NCBI GenBank assembly: GCA_037783415.1
Contig: JAZGTN010000051.1
Span: 372,001 to 436,000 of the forward strand
Reading direction: 5' to 3'
From: Leptasterias polaris
Lineage: Eukaryota; Echinodermata; Asteroidea; Forcipulatida; Asteriidae
Length of the DNA stretch: 64,000 nucleotides
The translations under genes were made by a program, and so were the position numbers. Under the pieces are notes generated by a model, which was not told the origin of the DNA, did no database searches, and was given only the letters and a program-made list of their open reading frames with translations. This document shows, piece by piece, positions 32,925-43,816 of this stretch. Position 1 is the stretch's first letter. The number at the start of each line of letters is the position of its first letter.

Positions 32925-33439
32925 GTAAAGGTCCTCGGTTTCAAAGAGGGGTGACCCACATATCAATCAATCAATCAATCAGTTTATTTCCACAGTTTCA
33001 AAATCACAATCAATATCAAATCATAGGCAATGTATTAGTTGGAGATAAAGAAATAAATAGTTGTTTGATAAGATTAATTAAATGAATAATAAGCATTGAC
33101 ATTTGTGAAACTGTGGGGGACCCATACAGAAGCAAGGCTTGTAAGGGTATGGTTCCCTGAGCAAGCTTGTGCATTGAGCCGATAATTATTTAAATTGATG
33201 TGTTGTGGAAGAAGATACCCCTCCAGGTAGGAAACATGTCCCGGAAAGGACTGGTGTACTCAAAAAGGCTCAGTGCACAAGCTGCTAACAATGAAAGTAT
33301 TTACCTATAACAACGAACAATGGACAAAACAACAAAGACAAACAAAGACGGGTCAGCAAAGTAAGAAAGGCAACATCTTCCGACTATATAAATTCATTAA
33401 AGTTCACTTAGATTTACAATGTAGGAAAGACATTATCTA

Positions 33440-34915
33440 TCAACAATATGAATTCAACAAAGTACACTTAAATTTACGCTTAAATACAGAAAGACTTTTT
33501 GAGGCTTTAAGTTGAGAGTTGAGCGAGTTCCAGAGCTTGGGTCCCTCAAGTTTAACTGTTTTATAAGCAAGAGAAGTACGGGTATATGGTATATGAAGGT
33601 TGGAGGCTTGACGAGTAAAGTGTGAGTGAATCTCTTGATTGTGTGTAAATATACTATTAATTGAAGATGGTAAAGTATTACGGGTAGACTGATACACGAG
33701 GGACCCAAGTTGGTGATAATAAATGTCTTTGACTTTAAGACTAAGAGTCTTATGTTTAGTAAAGTAGGGACTTGTATGTGAACGAAAATCAGCAAAATTA
33801 ATGGTACGTAAAGCCCGTTTCTGTAGGAGGAGAATTCTGTTCAGTTTGTTGATTGAACTACCTCCCCATGCCAGTATACCATAATTAAGATACGATCCGA
33901 TTAATGTATTATAAAGAGAATCTAGTACTTTTGCAGGGACAAGGAATTTGATCTTATTAATCACCCCAATATTTCTAGAAATTATTTTACATAACTGGTC
34001 AATATGAGAATCCCACTTTAAACCCGAGTCAATATATAACCCCCAAAATTTACAACACTCAGTTTGTTTAATAACAGTGTTAACAATTTTAACATCGCAA
34101 GGAATTTCATTGGCAGTACTGCTAAACAACATGAAATTGTTTTTTTCAATATTGAGAGACAGTCCATTGACTCTGAACCAGTTTGCGACATGTATCAGTT
34201 CAGTGTTGATCTTTTTAATGAGGTAATTAAGATTACTATGGGAATAAAATAAATTTGAATCATCAGCAAATAATATAAAAGAAAGTTCATCTGAGGATTG
34301 TGTGAAATCATTAATATATATTAAAAAGAGTAATGGTCCTAATATTGATCCTTGAGGTATGCCATGTGTTAGGATTCTGGTACTTGAATTAGTACCATCT
34401 ATGGACACATATTGAGATCTGTTAAAGAGATAACTTCTAAACCAATCAAGTGTAATTCCTCGAATGCCATAATAGGAAAGTTTATGCAGTAAGATATCAT
34501 GGTTGATTGTATCAAAGGCTTTCGAAAGATCAAGGAATATCCCCAGTGTGCGCTTAGAGTCATCGATTGCTTTGGAAACCTTATCAATAAAATCTAAAAG
34601 GGCATGGGAGGTTGAATGTTTACTACGAAATCCAAATTGGGAGTTTGACAAAATACTGAATTTATCTAGAAATTTAATAGTACGTGCATAAACACATTTT
34701 TCAAAAATTTTAGAGAAACAAGTCAGAATAGATATTGGTCTGTAATTGCTAACACAACTAGAGTCACCTTTTTTAAAAACAGGGTTAACCTTTGCAACCT
34801 TTAACTGAGATGGTACAACACCTGTCATAAAAGAAGTATTAATAATATGTGCAAGTGGTTCATGGCAGTTATTGAGTGTTTGATAATAAACATGTTTATA
34901 AAATCGTGCCCACAA
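33440..34915 (-). pseudogene. reverse transcriptase of the CR1-like element
   Basis: A 491-residue open frame with the RT palm motifs in order: VAKVNPVFKKGD and YRPISILTCFSKIFE (motifs 1-2), FGFRSKHSTSHALLDF, LDLSKAFDTINHDILLHKL (motif A, catalytic Asp), HGIPQGSILGPLLFLIYIND (motif B), SFILFADDSNLF (motif C, FADD), followed by NKTEC-type thumb sequence (VNGLSLNIEKN, CCKFWGLYID) and a C-terminal tail with RILLLQKRALRTI. All catalytic residues are intact. Its natural N-terminal continuation is in the frame of 34825-35712: both frames match the family in the overlap (KKSCGHDF against LWARFYKHVYYQTLNN), so one base has been gained or lost near 34880-34915. Confidence 0.85.
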
Positions 34916-35780
34916 CTCTTTTTGTTTTCTAGATTGTTAACTATATCAGTAACCTCATATTTATTAACTGGGGTAAAAAATAAAGATTTTTTGTTGGGGT
35001 TAGTCAGGGTGTCAGTAAAACTGAGAGAAGAATTTGTTTGTTGGATTTTACTTGCAAGGTCCGGACCAATATTGGTAAAATATGAGTTGAAGCAGTCAGC
35101 AATTTCATCAGGACTGGAAGTTAAATGCCCATCAGAGATAATTGTTTTAATAGTTTTTGAAGATTTGTTTTTGTTTAAAATTGAATTAATTTGCTTCCAA
35201 GTGTTTTGAACACTTTTTTTAGCCTTTTCAAATTGATTGGCGTAATAGTTTTCCTTAGAAGTTCTTAAAAGGCTAGTTAGTGTATTTTTGTATTTAGTGT
35301 ACTTTTTTTTGTGTGGAATTGTAGGATTAGACATATATTGCCGGTAAAGTTTATTTTTCTTATTAATTGATCTTAGAAGTGAGCATGTTATCCATGGTAA
35401 GTTAGGTGAATGTTTACGACTGGGTTTATGGTTGTGAGATTTAGGTGGAATATCTTTATCATACAAATAGTTAAACTTATTAATAAAGTCATTGAATGAC
35501 TCTTCCGGGTCATTGCAACAAAACACATCAGCCCAATTTGAGGCAAATAGGTCCTCGTTAAATTTCTGTAGGTTTGATTGGGAAAAATTACGATTAGAAT
35601 GATTATTATTATGACTGCTAGTGCTACTATTGGGGACATTGGAGTTTGGGGACTGTATTGTCATTGTCATTGAAACCTTTTCGGTAGAATAGTAAATGGA
35701 GTTATTAGACAAACTGAACAGTTCATTGTTATTATACTCTTCATCAATTACAGGATTAAGGCCACAAATAACTTAGTATT
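34825..35780 (-). pseudogene. ORF2 start fused to EN-RT linker; endonuclease missing
   Basis: The frame is open from a stop near 35775 and reads ICGLNPVIDEEYNNNELFSL and SIYYSTEK, resembling the ORF2 leader of CR1 elements (NPxxDxx...YYxxEE). It then passes through a serine/asparagine-rich stretch into SQSNLQKFNEDLFASNWADV and the linker (LPWITCSLLRSINKKNKLYR, NTWKQINSILN, CFNSYFTNIG). HLNxRSL, ETW, GDFN and SDH, which should lie between, are all absent. The join is in frame, so about 200 residues have been removed cleanly. It ends at 34825 through the frameshift described for RT. Confidence 0.75.
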
Positions 35781-36073
35781 GGTTTTAGACAATCGCTGAC
35801 CTGCGATACACACAGCATACACAACAATGACACATAAGACAGTACACTGACAAAACAAATAGTGTAAATCAATATATTCATAAGGAACGCAAGTTATGTT
35901 CAGTATATGGATTGTTGCATCTCAAAACTGCTGCCGTAAATACAATAATTAAGTACAAGTACCAAACTGTAATTATTTTCCAAGGTACACAGATTGATAC
36001 CAGACTTAGTTTAATTTAGACCACCAGCTGATAGTTAATAATTGAAGTAGGCTTGATGAAGTTATGACAGTTC

Positions 36074-36880
36074 TCAGTGTGGACGCGTCTCAGATGGTGG
36101 AGGGGTGTACTTCTGTCCGTTGATGTAGAGATTGCCATTCCGGAAGACGGGTTTCTTGCCTGCTTTGTACGCGACTTTCATAACCTCTCTCAGGCTTCTT
36201 TTTTTAGCTACATCTGCTGCTGGAAGATCCTGCAGAACGAAGATCCCGCTATTAGATAGTGCTTCCTTGGCTCGTTTCAAAACTGCTAGTCGTTCATGAC
36301 GATATAGGAACTTGACCATAATGTGCCGAGGTCTGTCTGTGGTTGTTTTTGGGATGCGTCCTGATCGGTGAACTCTTTCCATCTCTGGATGGAGATTACA
36401 TTTATCGGCCAGGACATCCTTTATTATGTCGTAAGAGTGTTCATTTTCAACCTCCGGGATGCCTCCAAATCTCAAGTTAAAACCTCTCGAGTATCGCTCC
36501 AGTTGAATGGTGGATTCCTCTAGTTGAACGACTTTACATTTCATAGATTCCAGTTCTGAGGTTGTACCCTTGAGGTTAGTTGTGAGTGCTATATTTTCTT
36601 TGCGCATGTCATCTACTACTTGGGATGTGAAAATGACAGATTTTTCAAGCTCCTTGTGCTTGTCCTCAATTGAAGTCATTCTCGAAAGAAGAGATTGTTG
36701 GTTGGTGAGAACTGTATCAAGTTTATTTTGTATACCAGACTTCATTTCTTGGAGCTCTTTTCGTAGTATGGAGAAAAGACTGTCGGAATTAGAGTCCGAA
36801 ATGGCGCCATCATCGTTGACTTGGTCGTCATTATGGTCAGCAGTCAAGACCAACCGTTTTTTGTCTTTTTTTGGTGGCAT
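36074..36880 (-). CDS. ORF1 protein of the CR1-like element (coiled coil plus RRM-like)
   Basis: 268 residues, MPPKKDKKRL to SETRPH, uninterrupted. Residues about 30-135 form a heptad coiled coil (LRKELQEMKSGIQNKLDTVL ... LEESTIQLERYSR). RYSRGFNLRFGGIPE opens the RRM-like domain of L1-type ORF1 proteins, and the C-terminal domain has RHIMVKFLYRHERLAVLKRA and KPVFRNGNLYINGQKYTP. In the family this is a trimeric RNA chaperone that coats the element RNA. The basic MPPKK start is usual. It lies about 300 bp upstream of the ORF2 start on the same strand. The full open frame contrasts with the damaged ORF2. Confidence 0.8.
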   Translation of the reverse strand: MPPKKDKKRLVLTADHNDDQVNDDGAISDSNSDSLFSILRKELQEMKSGIQNKLDTVLTNQQSLLSRMTSIEDKHKELEKSVIFTSQVVDDMRKENIALTTNLKGTTSELESMKCKVVQLEESTIQLERYSRGFNLRFGGIPEVENEHSYDIIKDVLADKCNLHPEMERVHRSGRIPKTTTDRPRHIMVKFLYRHERLAVLKRAKEALSNSGIFVLQDLPAADVAKKRSLREVMKVAYKAGKKPVFRNGNLYINGQKYTPPPSETRPH

Positions 36881-37271
36881 ATTGGTGATTATTGAAGATT
36901 AAAAATTACCTTGATTTCAGCACAACTGTGAAGTAGAGTGTATTAACGATTTGAGAGCAGGTGACGGTGGATTCAGTGGTGGAATTTTGTTAATTTACGG
37001 AGCAGTTTCTAAATGACGTGTCAATCCATAGCGCCCGTGTTGAAAAAAATAAATATAGAACAGCATAAATAAAATCAGCCAAAGTATGAACCACTTTATT
37101 ATAAAAATGACAACATTTAATGTAATTACTGATACTCGTCGATACAATAATCTTTACAGGGTGTTTTACTTCTCCGACGTTTCCAAGGTCAATGTCACGC
37201 AACTGAGCTTCGACTATACTTAGGCCCACGTATGCTGGTATGATTCGCAGGAGCAGCGAACATGTCATAGG

Positions 37272-37546
37272 CTTAGTCTTGATTGGCGACGCTGTTTTTT
37301 GTTTTAGCCACCGGTAGAGGGCGCTACATTGACTGTTTGGGAGGCTGACTCAGAAGGACTGGGCAAGTCTATCAATCTGGATCAAAACGTTTTGATCCAG
37401 ATGTTCGTGTGATACAGATATCTATTCTCCAGTAATGTTCGTGTGATACAGATATCTCTGCTCCAGTAATTCGTGTTGCGGACAGTAATTCGTGTTGCGA
37501 TATCGCACTACGTTAAACAAAATGAACGTCGCCAATCAAGACTATA
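37272..37546. mobile_element. 275-bp MITE with 8-bp target duplication
   Basis: The ends CTTAGTCTTGATTGGCGACG and, reversed, TATAGTCTTGATTGGCGACG are inverted repeats. Immediately outside on both sides is GTCATAGG (37264-37271 and 37547-37554), an 8-bp duplication as made by hAT-like or P-like transposases. The interior has short direct repeats (TTCGTGTGATACAGATATCT twice; CAGTAATTCGTGTTGCG twice). Confidence 0.85.
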
Positions 37547-37554
37547 GTCATAGG

Positions 37555-38922
37555 TCAAACTTTAAGCCACTCTGGTTGCAAACGGGTCTGGGTAGGTCCT
37601 CATCCCATGAACAAAGGGAGCGCATGAGCAAAATATAACGGCTCTGAAAACAACGGACAATTACTGCGAGTCCCACATCGAGTAGTCTGGCTTTAAACTG
37701 TTTCTCCACAAGACTGTGGCAGCATTCTTGAGTATCGGTGCAGCAGCAAGATGCACAACCTTCACATTCACGCATACAAACTCGAGTAAGCTATACTTAA
37801 TTATTGCACATTTAAACAGAAAGTTGAATTCGCGGTTCAACGTATCACTTCCTTAGTTTGACAACATTGGTAAGATTGAAAATATAAATGGTCACAGATT
37901 TGCACATTACTTACAATTGTATTAAGAAGTCATGGTGGAAAACTTCCCTTGAAATAGTTTTGTTTGAAATGCTATAGATTTTTGGAAATATATTATAAGT
38001 AAAAAACAATTGGTCTTTGTCACGTTAATATTATGCGATTGTTCTAATCACTGTGACATTGTGAGCTTTTGCTCACCTCGCTGATAGCATCGCTCTTGCT
38101 CTACGCTCACATAGACAGACTCGCAACACAAAATTATGTCACCATTGAGCTTCCGTGCACCTCTGAACTATGGCAGAGTACAATCTTTAGTGATTTTTAC
38201 TTTTGTCACATCACTTTTCTCCACCCCCAAAAACAAATGGTGGAATCATTACATTGAAATCTTGCAATAGAACTTATAAAATTAAGAAGTATTGCTCGAC
38301 CACGTCAAATGCGAATTTTCAGTTGATACTGTTGATACATGACTGCACTTTTTGTGTTGCAGGTAGCATGTAGAGAACAAGCTAAATGCCACAATACAGG
38401 CTTTAGCTCTGCGATCGAGGTACTTGCGATATGTCGAGTAAACCAGCCACTGGCGAGGTAACATATGGAGGTATATTGCGCTTTGAACATCCATCATACA
38501 CAACACACAATGGGGTAGCTACAGCGGTAAACATCCACATCCCAGCCATAGTGCAAACCATAGAACAAACCATGAGCATTATGGTCTAGAGATTACAGAA
38601 GGTATAACCCCGGGCAAAAGAAAATCAATACTGGCCATTAATTGTATGCACAAAGCAAAGTGCATGGAGGTAGAATTTAACACACTGCAAACCAACCCAG
38701 CCTCTGCTTGATATTATTGACGCACTGTTCACTGCATGAGTAGGCGTATTTTTTGATTCATGCAAAATACACCTGTTTGGAGAGTCCTTCGGAATTGTGC
38801 AGTTTCGTGAACCTCCTGATTATTTTGCATTTACTGTTGTATTGTTGGAGGCTAGCCACTTCACTACAAAAGATAATGAATTATTTGTAACACGATTTAA
38901 TACTATATGTGACAACTGTATT
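37555..38922. other. gene-free stretch inside the inverted-repeat bracket
   Basis: No exon, RNA gene or repeat recognised on either strand. Confidence 0.5.
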
Positions 38923-39239
38923 ATCTAACGAAAAGGATCTTGTACACATTGAGCAAGTCCTCACTTCGCTTTCATGACTGTGCAAAACCAGGGCAGAAGT
39001 CGTTACAGAAACTGGGTCGAAACAAGGGGAGAACAAATATAATTCGATTTACCCGCTCGAAAAAATGGGAAGGTAGCCTAAAAAGGCCGGGTATATAATA
39101 GGGTCCCGGTTGGGTGAAGGTCGATCCCAAGTTGGAAAGTAAAGTACATTATGTACCAAACCAGTGGTAGCTGTTGCAAAACAAAAAGTTGTAGCAGAGA
39201 CAAATGAGGCACAATAGGAGGTCCCCAATTGCTGGTGTT
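38923..39239 (-). repeat. 318-bp inverted repeat, right arm
   Basis: Reverse complement of 32607-32924. The arms face each other across 6.0 kb that includes the CR1-like element and a MITE. The identity suggests a recent event or gene conversion. Confidence 0.9.
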
Positions 39240-40238
39240 AATACTATATTATTCAACAACTGTCCGTAGACCACACAATGCTCTTTGAACTGAGATCGTT
39301 AAAAATAATAAATTTAGAAGCCAAGCATATAATTATATGCCCTATAGTTTCGTGCATCGTTGAGGCTCACATTTTTATTTGAAAGAGAAATCAGGTGTCA
39401 CTCAAAGTTACAGTTTTTCTTGGTCTTTGTTATTTGTGTGCATGATTATTGTTTTGTGAATTAACAGAATTGCACTTGCAAAAGTGACGCTTATCAACCC
39501 AAATATAATAAGTGTAAACTGAAAAAAAGACTCACGTTTTGATCCTAGTCTTAGGTAAGTATTGGATTGAAGCATATATAATGTGAACTTACCAGTTCAG
39601 AAAAAACACGTAGCAACTTTTCGGAACTGTCCTCCCTCTATGGCAACACGCAAGCTCGCTCGGCGTCTGTCAATCATTAATAACAGCAACTATCCTTCAA
39701 TATCTGACGTCACACTGGAAGGCACATGAATAACCCAGATACAGTTATCCTTTGAATCCAATACGCTCGGGCAGGGGGGGGGGGGGGGGGGGGGGCTGGG
39801 GGCGGAAGGGGTAGCGCCACCAGCGCGCCACCTACGTTGAAAATAATCTCATTCGACCATATCGCGACGTGGACTGGTCGAAGCTCCCCACGTCCGTACA
39901 AACGGATGTGTGTGTATGCACACTACACTATTTTAATTTACGGTTGCTCTCCGCTGCGTGCCGTTGAGACTGCCTGGACGAGTCCATTTTATCAGAGGGT
40001 ATTGTTATCTTCAAATGTTGTAAATTCACAAAATCTTTACACCAGAAAACATTTTTAAATTGTTTTTTTGCGTTGCCAACTGCTTCAGTAATTTAACAAT
40101 TTAATAAACAACATATTTAACCTAAACGACATGTATAACATATCTGTTTAAGATGTGTATGTTGCCTCAGAATTACAATTACCTGCGGCAAATGTTCCCG
40201 GCCGTCAACAGACCGTCGCTTGAACGCAAACTATGGTA
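39240..40238. other. gene-free stretch with long poly(G)
   Basis: A G run of about 20 bases lies at 39773-39795. Nothing else recognised. Confidence 0.5.
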
Positions 40239-40431
40239 TTATAATAATAATAATAACTAGTTCTTATATAGCGCATTTTACAATAACGTATCAATGCGCT
40301 TTACAAGTATCAAGTGCCCTGGTCATTGGGCCAATAACATTCCTTTAATCTTTCTCAGCTCCCTGGGGAGTATACAGTCCTGGGCTGCCGTGGCGCTCCG
40401 AACACAATATCAACCTCTACCCTTGCAGGTA
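40239..40431 (-). mobile_element. (ATT)-tailed SINE, 5'-truncated copy
   Basis: The tail (AAT)n at 40239-40255 is followed in reverse orientation by GTTCTTATATAGCGCATTTT, CCCTGGTCATTGGGCC and CTCAGCTCCCTGGGGAGTAT, matching 41470-41611 in reverse complement. The tRNA head is absent. Confidence 0.9.
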
Positions 40432-41260
40432 TTGGCGGGATCCATTCTCTCCGAAAAAAACTTTTAAAAATCGTCAGGAATGAAAGATCTATTCCTAAAT
40501 TATACGTTAATAGAAAAAAATCAGAGGATGAACGATAATTGTTTTCACATTATGTCGATATTTGTAGCCATTTTAGGGGAGACCATTTGTAACGAAATTC
40601 CCACCTGGACCCATTCATACACGTTATAGCCGCTGCAATAAACCAACGGAAAATTTTCGGTAATATTTTTACGCACTTTATTTAAAATTAAGCATCTCAA
40701 CAATTGAAAATACTCTTACGATATACACTGTTATGTTTTCAGTGCTGATAAAGAGAGAATTTTAACGATATACATGGATTTCTTTTTGTTTTTTAATGGT
40801 CATTACCTATTTTGAAAATGGAGTGTACCCAAACAGCGATCGCAAATGATTGCGCAACACCCCTTCCGCCCCCCCCCCCCCCTGCGCTCGCCGGTGTGTG
40901 TGTGCGTGTGGGTTGGAGGGGGGAGTGGGGGGGGGGGGCTGGTGGACACGATATTGAGCAATCTTGACGGTCGTTTTTAGAACACGTCCTTATATAGAGG
41001 GTGTTTGATCTCCAAAGAAAAGTAACAAAATGTTGACATGTTTGTGATACTAATTCAATTTAGATAAGCGTAAGATAAATTCTGTTTAATATGCTACTAA
41101 AATCATCTGCAAAGAAAAAGAACAGTTAAACAACTAAAACAAGATGGAAACGACTTTACTCTTCTAAGAACCAATGATGTAATATGCATAAACCGTTGAC
41201 ATGCGAATTGAAGCTAGAAACTTTGTTTGAATGAGCTATTAACTCTTTATTTGAATAACG
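40432..41260. other. gene-free stretch with poly(C)/(G) tracts
   Basis: A C run at about 40869-40882, a GTGTGTGTG run and a G-rich run at about 40917-40940. No genes. Confidence 0.5.
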
Positions 41261-41611
41261 TAGAGTGTCATGGCCGAGTGGTTAAGAGCTTCAAGTTCTG
41301 GTGGTTTAGTCATCGGGGTGTGGGTTCGAGTCCCGGTCATGACGCTTGTGTCCTTGAGCAAGACACTTTGCTATAATTGCTTCTCTTCACCCAGGGGTAT
41401 AAATGGGTACCTGCAAGGGTAGAGGTTGATATTGTGTTTGAAAAAGCCTTCGGAGCGCCATCACGGCAGCCCGGGCTGTATACTCCCCAGGGAGCTGAGA
41501 AAGATTAAAGGAATGTTATTGGCCCAATGACCAGGGCACTAATGTAAAGCGCATTGATACGTTATTGTGAAATGCGCTATATAAGAACTAGTTATTATTA
41601 TTATTATTATT
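41261..41611 (+). mobile_element. (ATT)-tailed tRNA-derived SINE, full length
   Basis: About 350 bp. The head has GTCATGGCCGAGTGGTTAAG (A-box) and GGGTTCGAGTCCCGGTCATG (B-box). The body reads CTTGTGTCCTTGAGCAAGAC, GGGTACCTGCAAGGGTAGAG, CTCCCCAGGGAGCTGAGAAA and GCGCTATATAAGAACTAG, ending (TTA)n. This is the reference copy for the family in the window; other copies at 21040, 40239 and 42307-43816. Confidence 0.93.
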
Positions 41612-42306
41612 GAATGAACTCATGTTAAATGATGCCTCGTCTCTTTGAAATGTCGCTAATAGTAATACTAGAAGATTGGAATGTTTTAAAAGACCTACTT
41701 GAACGAAAACGGCCGGCAACAAGTGATCTTTGCTTAAAATATTAATTTAATTGTTCAATCAATAAGGACATTGAGTTCACATGAGATTAAACAGATTCTA
41801 ATTGTGTAAAAAAAAAAAAAATCATTTTTGAACACCCTTTCGCAAAAAGCACTGTTGCGTCATCATTCATGTTACGTCATAATGTAGGAGCCCCGTTTTG
41901 TATAGCCGCTTTGTCGCAGCTTGGAGGTATAGCAAAGCCAACTCCCACACATGACGTCAAAAATTGTTGTCATTTTGACGCACGCCGTCAACTGCAGAAG
42001 TGTTTTAAGTTTTTGAAAACCTGAGGTTGGGGCCTAATTTTTTAATTGATAATACGAAAAACTCAGAAGTGTAAGAAATATATAAATTACATTTAAATGA
42101 TAAACAAACACAAAATAATTTTTTTTTTAAACAGCATTCCCGTTGAAAAAAAATCGCTCAAGTACCTGTTTGAAAACAAAATGTACCATCCCTACCCTTG
42201 TAACTTTCGTTCCCGTTGAAAAAAAAATCGCTCAAGTACCTGTTTAAAAACAAAGATGTACCATCCCTACCCTGGTAACTTTCGTAATCTTGTTCTATAC
42301 TTTTTT
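41612..42306. other. gene-free stretch with a 72-bp tandem duplication
   Basis: At about 42137-42287 the unit TTCCCGTTGAAAAAAAATCG...CATCCCTACCC.TGTAACTTTCG occurs twice in tandem with few differences. The rest has no recognised features. Confidence 0.6.
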
Positions 42307-42525
42307 TTTTATTAATAATAATAATAATAATAACCACTTTTTATATAGCGCTTTTCACACCCGAAGGGCGTCCCAAAGCGCTTCCAACATTATTACCCCT
42401 GGTCACTGGGCCATTAATTCATTCCTTAAACCATCTCAGCTCCCTGGGGAGTATACAGCCTGTGCAACAAATATGCGCTACTAAGCTAAATCAATCACAA
42501 GAACCATCTCTGCCCTCACAGGTAC
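42307..42525 (-). mobile_element. (ATT)-tailed SINE, 3' part, split by a foldback element
   Basis: (AAT)n tail then, reversed, TTTTATATAGCGCTTTTCAC, CACTGGGCCATTAATTCATT, CTCAGCTCCCTGGGGAGTAT and CATCTCTGCCCTCACAGGTA. It stops at the inserted element and continues at 43660. The unsplit copy at 21040-21352 reads straight across the point of insertion (CCCTCACAGGTACCCAT). Confidence 0.93.
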
Positions 42526-43659
42526 TATGGTGTTCCATATCTGCCGTCGTCCGTCGCCCGTCGTGTGTCGCCCGTCGCCCGTCGCCTCTTGCTCTTTATT
42601 GTATCCCATTTCTGCCATTTGTCAGTTCCATATATGCCATTTTTCGTCGTGCGTCGTGCGTCGTGCGTCGTGCGTCGTGCGTCGCCCGTCGCCCGTCGCC
42701 CGTCGTGCCTCGCCCGTCGCCCGTCGCCCGTCGCCCGTCGCCCGTCGCCCGTCGCCCGTCGTGCGTCGCCCGTCGCCCGTCGTGCCTCGCCCGTCGCCCG
42801 TCGTGCCTCGCCCGTCGCCCGTCGCCCGTCGCCCGTCGTGCCTCGCCCGTCGCCCGTCGTGCCTCGCCCGTCGCCCGTCGTGCCTCCTCTAAATTATCCC
42901 ACGTTGAATTTTATTTTTGGGGCAAAAATAACACTTGGTTTGAATTTCAGAATAAAAATATATATTTTATTGTTTATTTTAATTTTGTGCCAGGGGGATA
43001 GGGCCAAGGATTTCAGGTAGGCCCTAGTCCAGCATGCACTATTTATAGTGCTAACAAAACACTTTTCTAAAGTCTTGTGTGTACCTACCTGCAATTCAAG
43101 TCATGTCGAAGCTTCAGTATACAACAAATTTCACTGTATGTGTACCCGGCATCAAAATAATGCTGAATAAGTTCATCTCGTGGAAACTATTAGGGAATCT
43201 AACATTATGAGTATTTACTGCATCAGTTCACCGTTACTATGGTATGTCCGGGGGTCTGATTTGTGATATCGTGTACACGTAACAGACAGAAATATTACAA
43301 TACAACTTAGGCCTGAAGTCATGGTTGTGCACAATAATTATGAGTTATGCCTAGAAATACAATCTACCGTTGAGTTTTATTTATTTATTTACAGTACTTA
43401 TTTAATACGACAAGGTTATTATTTTCAAACCAAGTGTTATTTTTGCCCCAAAAAATAAAATTCAACGTGGAATAATTTGGAGGAGGCACGACGGGCGACG
43501 GGCGACGGACGACGGGCGACGGACGACGCACGACGGGCGACGGGCGACGGGCGACGGGCGACGGGCGACGGGCGACGGGCGACGGGTGACGCACGACGGG
43601 CGACGGGCGACGGGCGACGCACGACGCACGACGCACGACGGCAGATATGGAATTCCATA
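42526..43659. mobile_element. 1134-bp foldback element with tandem-array arms, 7-bp target duplication
   Basis: The ends TATGGTGTTCCATATCTGCC and, reversed, TATGGAATTCCATATCTGCC are followed by arrays of CGTCGCCCGTCG/CGTCGTGCGTCG, about 350 bp in the left arm and 165 bp in the right. Beyond the arrays the arms still match (CCACGTTGAATTTTATTTTT, GCAAAAATAACACTTGGTTT) before a central loop at about 42955-43428. CAGGTAC flanks both sides (42519-42525, 43660-43666) and occurs once in the intact SINE, proving insertion. Long inverted repeats made of tandem repeats and a 7-bp duplication recall Foldback/Galileo elements. Long ORFs in the arrays are artefacts of a unit length divisible by three. Confidence 0.9.
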
Positions 43660-43816
43660 CAGGTACCCATATTACCCCTGGGTGGAGAGAAGCAATTATA
43701 GTTAAGTGTCTTGCTCAGGGACACAAGTGTCACGACCGGGACTCGAACCCACATTCTGCTGAACAGAAACACCAGAGCTTGAGTTCGGTGTGCTTATCCA
43801 CTCGGCCATGACACCC
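43660..43816 (-). mobile_element. (ATT)-tailed SINE, 5' (tRNA head) part of the split copy
   Basis: Continues from the duplicated CAGGTAC with, reversed, GTGTCACGACCGGGACTCGA (B-box) and ends in CACTCGGCCATGACACCCC, the complete A-box end of the head. Together with 42307-42525 it makes a full SINE of about 370 bp. Confidence 0.93.

Larger units (their letters stand above)
32958..36985 (-). mobile_element. CR1-like non-LTR retrotransposon lacking its endonuclease
   Basis: Minus-strand element with ORF1 (36074-36880), the start of ORF2, then directly the linker and RT (33440-34915), and a 3' tail of (TGAT/ATTG)n at 32958-32984. The 5' boundary is uncertain. The distance between the ORF2 start and the linker leaves no room for the APE endonuclease that this clade carries. 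A frameshift separates linker from RT. The element is therefore a deleted, immobile copy, but RT and ORF1 remain long open frames, suggesting a rather recent insertion. Confidence 0.8.

Noticed and set aside
42462..43772. Several long Arg/Pro/Ser-rich open frames on both strands
   Set aside because: They read through CGTCGCCC-type arrays whose unit is a multiple of three; no non-repetitive coding sequence is attached.
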